From positions 16,616,410-16,680,409 of the forward strand of contig NC_040027.1 in the NCBI RefSeq assembly GCF_000972845.2: DNA of 64,000 nt. The letters are read 5' to 3'. The notes beneath the pieces were generated by a model, which saw only the letters and a list, made by a program, of their open reading frames with translations, was not told the origin of the DNA and ran no database searches. This document shows positions 25,199-37,700 of this stretch, piece by piece. A program made the translations under genes and the position numbers. Each line of letters opens with the position of its first letter. Position 1 is the stretch's first letter. Source of the DNA: Larimichthys crocea. Its lineage: Eukaryota > Chordata > Actinopteri > Sciaenidae.

Positions 25199-28100
25199 CA
25201 TCAAGTTACACACTTGACCCGATAATTATAAAATTATTAAATCATCAATCATTAATATGAAGTAATCTAAGCAGCAAGTATTAAGAAATTTCAACAGGGG
25301 AAAAAATGTTTGGTTTCTCAGGCTAATACAGAACACATAGTTTTTTTTTTAAAGTTTTTTTTTATAAAAAGATACTGCTTTCCCTGTCAGTTAATCCATG
25401 CTGTACTGACGCTGCCACAAAAACAGGTGGCGCTCTCCTTTATTAAATAAAAAATAAGAAAAAGAAACACAACCTGCAAAACTGCATGTTCTCCTCCAGG
25501 TTTAAAGAATAGTACTGAGATTCCTCTTTTTGCGCCCTGTATGTCAGAAAAGTCTTCTTCACAGACTCCGTACTGCTGTTTATATGTTTTTTGAATGCTT
25601 TGTGCTGAGAAACCAGAAAGTTAACATCTTTATAAAGCGATAACCCCTCTCCCTCCCCAAGACCCCTCCCCCATTTCAAACCCTAAACCCATATGTATCC
25701 AAAGAAAGGTCCTGTGCTGATTTTCCATAATATACAGATTTCATATTTATAATAAGCTACTATCCTTAGCATTCAAACCATAGTTAAAGAATCATATTGT
25801 TAATACGAGTAGTACCATAATCATAATCTTTAACCCTCCCAGCCCCCATTGAGCATGCTCAGAGATTGAAAGGGCACCATGGTAGGATGACAAATATTTT
25901 AAAAACTGATAGAAAATGGATGCAAAAGTAAAAACAATGCAGAATATAAACGTTAGTTTGATCATGCAGCTTAATTATAACACTACTGGAATCAGTGCTG
26001 CTGTTTCCTGACTTTTTTTGTATGGATTTTCAGTCAGTTCAAAATTGTTAAACTCAATTAGCTTTCAGTCATTTCATTACCCTTTCCTAAATTTCACAGT
26101 AGATATGTATATTCAGGCTTAGCACTACACTGAAACTCTCTTCTCCATCCACAAACCTTCACTGTTTTAATTGCGTTCGATCAAATTTCATTTTTTTTCT
26201 CCCCCTTCCTTGGCAGAATGAAATTAACTCAACATCTTTTCAAACTCATTACATTTCAGCCACAGCTGGCATCTTTAATTTGCATTACCCAAGCTGTTGT
26301 GAAGGCCAAATTTAATTTGATTTTAATAATTTAAAAAACTCTCTAGTAGAAATCCCATAAGAAAAGATTTTTGAGTGGGTTTATAAGGCCCTGTATGGCC
26401 CCGGGAAAGGAGAGCATATATCACAGCTTCCTAAAGCTGCTGGGCCCTGACAGGAGAGAGGAAACTAACAGTAACTCACCAGGGGAAAGGAAGCTGTCTT
26501 CTGGCAAATATATATGAAAGCTAACCTTTGACTGGAAAACCCTATTCTACATCATTACAGCCTCCGACCGTCCTCTGACAAGATTATACATCAGATAATC
26601 AAATATTTCTTCCCACTGATCAGTATTTCCTGAAAATTAACACATTTATATAAGAAATCTTAAATTTTCAAAGAATCTGGCACACATTTGAAGTTTTAGG
26701 ATGAGGAAATGCAGTGGATATGTTTGCATAATTTGGCAATTCATGATAAGAAAAGGCATTTCTTTCTTTCTGCAGCATCTATGTATTCCCCGCAACAGAA
26801 CATGTGGGTAATATCTGTTAACGGTTTCCTGGGAATTAAACACCCCCTTTCTAATACTACTGGTCCTGTGAAGCAGTAATCCTACTAATTAAGTGGCGAG
26901 CCAAAGTAAAACTAAAAGACACAAGTCATCAGGCTACAGAGGCGTAGTAGCCCTGTTTTCTGAAGAGTCTACATGTGTGGATGGAGCCATAGAGCCAGCA
27001 CTGTGATTCGATGACTGAAGGGCTGATGTTTGTTATGTTTAGAGCGATGATCAGAGCGCTGAGGTCCTGAGGGGCAAGCTGCTTCAGAGCAAAGTGAGTC
27101 AACGAATGGCATGTTGGAAGAACACATGAAAAGACAACTCAGTGGATGCTGAAGTTGAGAAAATGTGAGTGGAATGGAAAAAAAAAAAAAGTCATGAAAG
27201 ACAGATTTCATCTCGGATGTACTGTGTTTTTTTGTTTTTTTGAAAGCATCACCACAGATGACGCTACTTCAGTTAATTAATCACATCTGATACTGTGTGA
27301 TGTGTCGTGACCACACTGCATAGGAGCCATGTGTGACCGGCGCTAATGGTAAGCTGTCGTCTTGTTGAGGCAGCAGCAGCTGTAGCAGCTACACTTACAG
27401 GCCTGCTGCTGTCTAATTGATGGATCATTTTGCTCTTAATTTGACCTCCTAAGGCTGGTAATTCCAGGCTGTTCCTCACCGTGTACAAGCTCTTACTGTG
27501 CCATTATACCCTTTGGAAAAAAAAAATATACAGCTGCTCTTCACTGAAGAACTTGTACTAAACACTATATACAGATCCTGTCACAGCCGTGTAAATCTCT
27601 GAACTTTTTTCTTTCGTTGCGATAATGACATAGGTTTAAAGGTCCCCGCAGGAGATGCTGCCTCCGTCAGAGTTGGGATCCCCTCTAAGACAGTAAGCGA
27701 GGGGTTGGGTGAAAAGACTCCCATCCAGCCACTGAGAGAAAAATAGACTGTCACTCAGTCAATTCATTCGAAATGCCAATGTGTAATTGATTGTGCATCT
27801 CTTGCCCCGCGGTGCTGCTCCCCATCTGATCAATATTATCATTATCCTAATTATGCTGTGGGTTAGCTCTCGGCCCCCGTGAACTGATGGTCCCTATTAA
27901 GAGAGAGATATGCTGGCACTTGGAGGTGAGGTGAGGAGAGGAGATAGAGAGAGAGCGAGAGAAAGGGGGAGGAGAAAGAGGAGGGGAGTCTTGCTCTCGC
28001 CTGCTGAGAGCAGCTGGAGGAGCTTGGCAGCGGGCGAGGGCACGACCCGGCAGGGACCACAGTGACACGCCGATGGAAATTTTTACAACTGCTGTCAGGC

Positions 28101-29852
28101 TCATTTGTATATTTTATTAAGCAGTTACAGATGCTGCGCTGTTTTACTGCTGCGTATCCAGCTCAGCCGGGTGGCACTTTTACCACAGTGCTTTATGGTC
28201 AGATTATCTGTAATATCAAGGCTTTAATGATGACATGGAATGGCTCTTGCTTCAATTATGGAATTTCGACACGCCGGCAAGAGCAGAATACAGCATGGCA
28301 CGGCTTAATACACTGTAGATCAGTAACGTTTGGTTTAAGAGGCTGTTATTGTGTCACTTTTGGCACTACGAGACTGTTTTCTCCTTCTACCGACACAATA
28401 ACGCCGACGGCCCACACCTCTGAGATGAAATGCTGTGATGTGGATGAAAAGCAATGAGCGGCAAAATGACATATCTGAACATGCCCGAATCAACGTCTAA
28501 CCCACATATTCTACGCCACTAAATTAGTATAGCTTTATTTTTTTTTATACATTTTTTTTTCTGTTTTCTTTTAATATCTTCAAACCCAGTAGCTATAAAT
28601 GTAAAAGGAAAAGAAACCAAAACCCCTTTCCTCTTTTTTTTTTTTTTTCAACCTGAAGCTAGTATTTCTTCTTAAGTTTAACTTGTAATATTATTAGTAG
28701 TAGTTTGTAGTATTAGTATCATTAATACTATATATTACTGTTCAGAACAATAAAAATGTTTGGTCCTTTGGTCCCTTAGGGGTGAAAGATTTGCAGTTCT
28801 ACTGTTGCTAATGGAAACCTCAGTGACCTCCAAGAGTCATAGTTCTGCGCTTGCTGAGAGACGGTGAGAGAATAAGAGAAAGAGGGAAAGAGAAAGAAAG
28901 TCTGTCAGTGGACGTATAGAATAGCTTCTTTTTTTCCACTGTGTTTCTTGATCTTCAAGTTTTAACCCTCATTTGTCCAGTACAGTAAAAGCCACAAGCG
29001 CCTCTTTCCTTATATATATGTGTATATAATATGTATATAGAAATCTATTTGTTGTTGCTGCTTTTTTGTTTGTTAGTTTGTTGCTTAATTAACAATTCAA
29101 GTCTCAACAAGAAAAAGTTCTGTTGTTCAGTCTCATCACATCTTTTTTCAGTTTTTTTTTTCTTCTCGTCTTTCTTGCACTGTGCCATCTGTTACTGTTA
29201 AGTCCCCCGGTGAAGTGCCTCCTCCTCTTTCGCATCTTCGTTTTTTCTGACGTAACCTATATCTTCATAAGTAAATGCTGATATGTCTTCAAAAATTCCT
29301 TATGTGTTGATTTTTTTTAAAACATATTTTGCTTTCAAAGAAAAAAAGTTTAACTCCTCCGAGATATCTTCACGTGTCCTCTAAAACCTGAAAAATAGAA
29401 GAAAAAGAAAAAAGAAAAAAAAAAGGCAATTTCAGATCTCACTGCTCATTAAACTGTCATTCCAAAGATCCATTTCTTTAAACTTTGGATAGTTCAATAT
29501 GGCTCTATTATATCAGTGTAATGGTCTGGAGAGAGCTAACCCACATTGGCACACCAATCAATCTTTGTCAATCACAATGATGACAGATTTTCCTATAATT
29601 AATAATCCTGCTGTGCCGCATATAAAATCATACCCTCATAGTTTTCTACATGTCTGCAGATGGAAAAACTGTCGAGACGTTAATATATTTAGCTTTACGT
29701 TCACTGAGGAGAAAGTAAATTTAACAAGCTCTTAAATCAACCTGCCAGACAAAACCAAGTGAAACAATGTTGAGGATCTAAATCCTGAACTGGTGACGGG
29801 ACTTTGACAGGCTCACCTGTGCTGCTGCAATGAATACTGAAGGTAGGCTGTG

Positions 29853-29980
29853 TCAGTAAGGGCGGCTGGCATCCTTCGGTCTCTTTAGCTGGACTTTCAA
29901 CCTCTTCATCCCAATCTGAAAGCCATTCATGGCTTGAATAGCTGCCTGTGCACTAGCAGGGTTGTCGAAGCTCACGAAGC
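29853..29980 (-). CDS. celf5: celf5 last coding exon (RRM3 C-terminal half)
   Basis: Fragment residues 316-356: [19 protein letters not shown], then the invariant CELF tail with [16 protein letters not shown], and TGA at 29,855-29,853. The acceptor TTTTCACAG is visible just above 29,980. The exon begins in phase 1, completing a Gly codon. The basic tail doubles as the likely nuclear localisation signal. Confidence 0.97.
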
Positions 29981-32629
29981 CTGTGAAAACACACGAGTTT
30001 ATTAGCCCCACTGAGAGTCAAGGTAATTATGAGCATCAAGACAAGCTTGACATGAGGATTTGAAGTCAATATTTAGAGATGATATCTACTGCAAATCAAG
30101 TAGCAGTCAGAAAAAAAAACTGCTGTGGAAAAAAAGGTGAGAGGTATAAACAAAGATTTCTCAGTGGCCTGTCTACCTCCTGAAGGAGTCTAGATGGCGT
30201 TGTTGAGGCAGGTAGAACCTTCAGGCTGTCTACCACAGTGCCTGTGATAGTGTGATAGAGTAGATTGTTTTTCTTTTTTTAAACCAAAGTTTTGAAGAGT
30301 TTAATATGTCCACAGTGTACGCCGACGTGTTAGAATTGGTTTTTGACCAGCTGCTTCTTGTTGCACAACTTCTCATCAAGTGCAACAGCTAAAATAGATG
30401 CAACAAGTGTGGGGGTGTAACTGTCATAAGGCATCACTCTTGCGATGTTGTCTCCTGGTTGACAGTTTTTGTCTGGAGGACACGTAATATCAAGCTGTTC
30501 TGTGATCCTTCACTGAGGCGTGCAAACGAATGAGACATACCCGGGATTTTGAAGGTTAAGAATGATGCAACTGCTGATTTTGAAAGATTTAATGAAATAT
30601 GAATGAATCACTAATGTCATAGAAATAGTTACTTTTGTCACAGCAACAATCAGATTAGCCGATTCCAGTCTATTGATTATCAGTATCATGATCAGGTCAT
30701 CCATATATATTTTTTTCTGTTTTAAACTTTATAATATCCTCTCCAACAAAGTTTTATGACATCCCTAGAAAGCCCAAAATACCAAAATGAATGAGCACAA
30801 GTCAGTGTGCAAAGTAGTTCGAGCAAAACAAGAGCAAACATAGTTCATCATGAGGAGACAAGTCTGCCGCAGACACCAAAACCCCTCAGTGCATTTCCCC
30901 ATGATACACCCCTCCTCAAATCTATGCTGAACATCCTGTTTTCATCATGTGTAAAAATAAAGCCTTGAGGATTCAGTGACCAGAAACTGCAGTGGAGTGT
31001 GTCTCCGCTTGATGCGCTCCCCTGTGTCTGTGGTGTCATTAGGAACAGTCGATGACCCGTGAAAAACAGCAGGAGCCTCTCCACGTCCATAGCCACCTGG
31101 GAGAGATGTCTGCCTGGCCTGCTTGGCTCTTGGTTGGCCCATTAGGGCGAAGGCTGGGCATTGTGGAAGGAGGGCTGAATGAGAGTCTGAAGAAAGTGTA
31201 GAGGCAGGGAAAGGAGGTGACCTCCTAACCCACCATCAGGTTAACACATTGGGGCTGGAAGCAGAGATGAGATGGAGACGAGATGCAGGCTTCGAGCTCC
31301 GAGCCCTCCACTCAGCGCTGTCACACATTACAAGTGTGGCTTTCTCTCTCTGTTTTCCTGTCTTTTTGCACACCATCAATCCAAGTTTATCCACTCTTTC
31401 TCCTTTCTAGATTAATTACACCAGTGTGCTCCCTCCTTCCCCAGGCCTAACATTATGTTGTAAATGCATAGTGTATAAGTCAATACTGCAAATAGCTCTT
31501 CTTTCATGAATTTATATGTTATTAAGTCCCCCCAGGGAGACAGGACTGGCGATCAATTTTGCCCAGGGTTCTGTGGTTCCCTGAAGTGAAAACAAATGCT
31601 GATCCATAATTGTCCTTTGCCTTCCTCCACCCCCCTGCCACCATCCCTGCTGCCTGCCTCCTCAAAGTTTGTATAAGCCCTGGGGCATGTTGGTGTGTGC
31701 AGGCTAATGGAGCTAAATCGGACGGGAGGCGTGGAGGTGTGTGAATCAGCCTCTGCAGTGAGGGTATTGACAGATATTGGGGTTACAGAACGGTGATGTG
31801 GATGCTGATACAGCACCTTGAGGTTTTCAGGTCACGCGGCTGCCAAACAGAAACAGGGACATTGGCTCTGATTGACTACATCACGGTTAGTTTGGCTACA
31901 ATGTATTCAAAGGTTTTTTCTTCTTCTATAACACTGATGCCAAAACACAACAGTCATCAAGATGCAAATTAAGGTCAGTCAGTCAGAGGTGAGATCATTC
32001 AATCTTCTTTGTCTGGCTGCTGTCAAACATCATCAAAATCTACAGCGCCTAAACACACGTTTATTTTTAACAAAAGCCTATTGTTTGCCGCGTGGTATGA
32101 AACCAAAAACTTCCATGATTGTGAAAATAAAACTTTCACTATGAAGCTTCACGCCTTAGCTGTGAGTTTTTGCACAACACCCACTAATGTCTGAATGTTT
32201 TGAAAAATCAAACAAAAAAACAGACCAGACTGCAAAAACAAATTGTGTTGTCCTTGAATGTATTTATTTAAATAACTAGTGTGGACATTTTTAGACTTCT
32301 TTACTTCTTAAGTTATAGGAGACACCTGTGCATCCAGACCTGCCATTAATTTACAAATATAATGATAATTTATGAATATAATTATAAGCTTTATCTAAGG
32401 AGAAGTCAGTAGAATGTAGAGCAAAAGTAAAAGTCCCATAATCTTATACAATGTGCTTGCTGGCAGTGAGGAGAAACTTACCGAAGCACTTGCTCTGGTT
32501 GGTTGCCCGGTCCATGAAAACTTTAGAGGAGATGACAGTGCCGAAGGGCAGAAACATCTGCATGAGTTCATTGTCTCCAAACTCCTGTGGCAGGTGGTAG
32601 ATGAACAGGTTACAACCTTCAGGACCTGG

Positions 32630-32683
<54 letters not shown>

Positions 32684-34642
32684 GTGAATTTGTCATTTTG
32701 ATCTCTGCAGTCTTTCATGTCGACTAAATTAAGATAAGTGGAAATAGATTGTTAGGACTGTCTGCGAAATGATCAGTGATAAAACATAACTTGCCTTAAA
32801 CACACAAAAATTAATTGAATATTTGCTTTGATTTGCTGATACAGTGCAGATTGTATTAAAAAGTTATTTTCTGATTAAATGAGAATATGAAAGATATAAA
32901 GTACTCCAAAAGAAAACTCCTTTTTTTAAGAAATAAAGTTCTATATTCTATCTCCCCTGACCCAGTGCTGGTTTCACAGGTCCATGGGATGACTTGTGGT
33001 GAGGCTTGTCGGGGGGCATTTGTTCCTTTGTGTTTGCCTGACAGCTGCCCTTTGCTCCCCAGTTTATTTGAAAAATATTGTGCAGTTACAGTTTCCTTTT
33101 GTGCTTTTGAACTTGGGTACAGCTGAGCAAAACTAATAAAAAAAGAGATCAAACCTGTCATGTATGTGACGTTAAAAAACTGAGGGCTTCATATGCGGCC
33201 TTCAATCATACTTACACGCCTACGGCCTGTCACAGTTATTTATACATTTTCTAAATAAAAACATAAAATTCAAGACAGAGCCAAGAGAACTGCTGTTAAC
33301 AATTAACTGCAAATTATTATTATTGTGTAAACCTGCAGCAGGTGTGCGTGGAAACACTGAGAGTTACTTTACCTTCACGTAAGCTGCCACAGTTTTCTTG
33401 TAATCCAACGTTTAACATTTTCATTAATTTTAATTTTTCCATCTGGGTTGCAGTACCATTATTCTCACAGCTCAGGATTTTATTATACAAGCTTGAATTA
33501 TTACTTGTGTTAAAAAAAAAGGCATGTGCATATGTAGACAATATATAACCTATTTTTAAGATGTAGTGTATAATATAGTGTTATTAACATTGTTCTATCA
33601 TCCTCATGCTTTATATATCTATTATCTAAGATGAGATGTGAGATGTGTTCTCTCAGCCGTTCCACTCTATTTATCTATTACAGAGAATGAGATGTGTACG
33701 GTGTTAAAGTAATATTCTTCTCTCACCCTCACATTCTTTATATATGTATTACACAGAATGAGGTGTGTATGCTGCTAAAGTAATATTGGTCTCTCGTGCT
33801 CATCTTCTTTATATGTCTATTACACAGGATGAGATGTGTGAAGTATAAAAGTAATAATGTTCTCACCCTCACCTTCTCTCTGCTGCTGCTGCTGGATGAC
33901 CTGGGGTGGTTGGGGCAGTGTCTGGCCAATGGGAGTCAGTGTGGTGGCTGGGTAGATCGCTGCAGAGAGTTAGTGAGAGGGAGAGAGACAGGCGAGATAA
34001 AGAGTACAAGAGAGAGGAGTGTAAAAACGGGGATCCCACAGAGAATGGTGTCAAGGATGCTTAAGGTCGATCACACAAGCATAACATGTGTAATCAAAGG
34101 CTCTCTGATGTTATGTTCTAAGGCAATGTCTTACACTATCTGAATACATACAGCCTCGCACTCGCAAGCTAGTTACTCTGCAGTAATTGTCCTGTAGCTG
34201 CTACAGATTCAGCATTTACGGCAGACTGTAAAATCTCAGAAATATAGCATAATAAACGGAGCGTTCCTGTCTCACACCTGTGTATTGCTGTACTCCAGTG
34301 AAGGCTTGCTGGAGGGTGTCCGCAGCGGTGGGGCTCTGGGTGGAGTAGGGCGGCAGGCCGTTGGTGTACACAGTCTCCACAGCAGGGTGTCCGTTAGGCT
34401 GATGATGGATGCCGGTGAATCCGTTGACGATGGGCGTGACGATGCTGGGCACGGCGGAGGTGGTGATGTTGGCTGGTGGAGAACTGAGGCCTGCTGGGAA
34501 AAAAAATGTTTACTGTTACTTGATCGAAACACTCTATCTACACGCTCTACATCATACGACAGAACAGTGTACATGTAGACATGCTTTCCTAATGTGTCCA
34601 GAGAGTAAAACACTCGCACATAAACCCCAGCACAAGCAGCTT

Positions 34643-34701
<59 letters not shown>

Positions 34702-37700
34702 CCACAAACACACAAACCCTGTGACCACAAGCTACACTGCATCTCCTCTCTAATGCAAGGACACGGTTGCGACGTGAGTCTGTCACATATCCGCCGTTTG
34801 TCGTGACACATCCTGCAGGATAGCTGAGAAGTCAGCCTGTGAAAAATGAGCCTGTCCGTAATGTTTGTGCGATACCCTGCTGGCACCTACTGCTCAGGAT
34901 GATGAAACCACTATGCAACTTCTGAGAGAGGAGGGGAAAAAAAGGAAAAAAAAAATAAGAAAAAAAGAAAAAGATGTGGACTAAATAGAAAGAGATTACA
35001 GAGGGAGATTTGCTTGAACGAGCAGGTAGCAAAAACACAAAGATGCCTCTTACTTTTATACATCATAAAAAAAAAAGACAAAATAACAACAGTTGGCAGT
35101 TTGACAAATGGGTGGGTCGTAACATATATGGTGCATGCCTGAAAGGCAGTTGCAGGATGGTTCATGGGTGGAATTGAAATTGGATGCTCCCTGTCCTCTC
35201 TCATTCAATGCATTTTAAAAGGACCCTCCTTTGGAAAGTGTTTCCAATTATGCCGGGAACATCAAAGTACCCATTTTGAGCAGAATCTCACTGTGTGATG
35301 GTCTCTCTAAAAGGGATGCTCCGTGGCAAAGCATCCAAGCTCGCTGAAGTACAACTCCCCTGAGGACCACCTCTCAATCTGGAAACCCTCGTCCTGATTG
35401 GACAGAGAGCTCAGGTCGTCACGGAAACCCTTCAGCATGCCATATCCCCACAATCTGGTGCCTGACTAAAGAACCTCCTGTGAGAGGTGGTCCAGATAGG
35501 GTAAACAATCACATCCAGTATACACATAACATGTGCTGAGATTTATGCTAATGCCACTGTAAATATGCTGTACATCACACACTGAAACCTCCCGCCAGTG
35601 AGTAATATCATCTACATATCCATATGGAATTGCTTTTCATCTTCTTTACGTACAATTTCTCATCTCCTCTCCTCTTCTATCCTTCTCCCTCTCCTCTTCT
35701 CTCCCTGCCTCAGCATTTAAGTCATGAGGTGGCTGACAGTCAGGCAGGCAACTGCAGTGACCAGGGGAATTGCCCGGGTCCGGTGAGAGCTGTTGTGTCT
35801 TTTGCACTGGTTTTCTTTTCTTTTCTTTTTTTTTTCCTTTTTTTTTTTTTGAAGCCTCCCCGCGATTGCTTGTTTCCTGCGGAGCTGTGATGAATTAGAC
35901 TGCAGCTTCAGCCCATTCTCCTACCAGGACCCAGGAGACTGCCGCTCCTATTCTGAGGGCTAGAGACAGCTAGTCTGCTCGGGCCACACGCATTCTACTG
36001 TACCGCCAGATAATACACCCTCTCCATCATCAGGCAAATTCATTTTCCAAGGCTTAGCGATGCTGTGGGCGCGTGTGTCTATGTACGTGTAGCAGTTGTA
36101 GTGATAGCAGGAGTAGCAGTGGTAGTAGTGTGGACCCCTTACATGCAATTACATAAGCTCTAGGGTCAGCAGTTGGACATGGCATCTGTTGTAAAGGAGG
36201 ACACATGACAGAAGTAACAGATTGGGGCCACCAAGTCCAGTCAGGTTATCATGCTGGAAATGTCACAAAATGGAATAAGCATAAGAGTCATAAATGCAAT
36301 AAAGACAGCACTGATATTGTATGGAAGTAAAGCTCTGAAACATTTATACACAATAACTAAGTTAAACTGAATGCTAGAAAATACCACAGTAGCTGGGTTA
36401 TACATGTATTGGATCACAAGATGGGGTTATGATATGAGGAAAAGACCAATACCATGGCCAATAAAACAATGATTACATGAGAGAGCCATTCATGTAACCT
36501 AGTCATTGTCTTTATCCTCACTGTCACAATGGCCTAATATCCAACACGAGCACACCCTGAAAATGTTCTCCTCAACTGAAATGGGGAAATATTTCCTACT
36601 ATCCTGAACTAGAAAATAACAAGACATTTTCATTTTATACCTCAGTGGACATATAGTTCTGGCATTGTGTGAAATTGTATTCATAGCCTGTTTGCAATGC
36701 ACACACAAGAATGACGATACACACGTGGCTGTCAGTGTGTGCTGCGTGTATTGGCCTGTAATAATGACATGTTGTTCCCCACTCTGGCATGGGTGAATAC
36801 AAAGCTATGGGACAGCAGATTACATATTTATTATACAGCTAGCTGTTAACTATCATATTCCTCCAAGAAAGAAACGGTTAAACAGTATGTGTACGTGTAC
36901 AGTAAATTTATGTTATGGAAGCAGAATTCATATTCATGCTCTTGCGGGCTGTTTCTTCAAGGGGAAAACTGTTGATTTGCCCCTCGCGATGATTACTTCA
37001 TGAAAGAAATCTTCACATGCGACAGAAGTATTTATTATGCTAATTATACATTCAAATCAACGAGGAACGCTATACCCATACTGGAGAGTGCAGTCATTAC
37101 CAGCACGAGGACCGTCTTTCGCTGGAGCAAGCAATAAGCACTCAAAACAGATGCTTTCATCTAACTGATTTAAATGTGATGCATTTAGACTCAAAGAGAA
37201 AATGTCTGACTGGTATGAATAATAAATCTGAATATGGGAAGGGCACATATTACACAAACCAGTTGGTATACCAAGGAAAACTATGTGACTTTGAATACTG
37301 CTGCTTAGATTACTAATAAATATTTGTGAAGCAAATAAAATTTAAATGAACTTCCAAATTGTGTTTGTCCTGTACATATTTAACTGCAACATCAAAATAC
37401 CATGTTAAACGTGACTGAGGTATAGTTTGTTCTTTGTTAGCTAATGCGTGATTCGTACTAATTATGCTATCCACAACTGCTTGTATGTATAGATCTGGGC
37501 AAGTAACCAGGCTCAGCAGCCTCTATGGACATAATAGCAGAGGCGAAAAGACCCGGGAGGACATGGACGACAGAAGCTAGGAAAAGAAAATTAAAGAGTG
37601 ACCAAGCAAAGCGTCGTCGGACAAGAGTTAATCTGTTCTTGCACTGGCTTAATAATAATAACAACAACAACAATCACCATCATCATAATAATAATACTGA

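Larger units (their letters stand above)
25010..29852 (-). other. celf5 3' UTR or immediate downstream region
   Basis: No coding exon is supported. The celf5 stop codon is at 29,853, and this AT-rich 4.8 kb could be a long 3' UTR, as is usual for CELF genes. The extent is uncertain. The plus-strand 131-codon frame at 28,062-28,457 matches nothing I know. The blocks 26,150-26,340, 27,740-27,900 and 28,060-28,460 look unique and well composed and may be conserved. A-rich and T-rich slippage tracts are frequent (25,125, 25,157, 28,540, 28,640). Confidence 0.4.
32626..33872 (-). other. celf5 intron (1,247 bp) with tandem array
   Basis: Contains the CU microsatellite at its 3' end and a roughly 70-bp tandem array at its 5' end (33,600-33,872) that includes the donor site itself. 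The middle is AT-rich with nothing else recognised. Confidence 0.85.
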
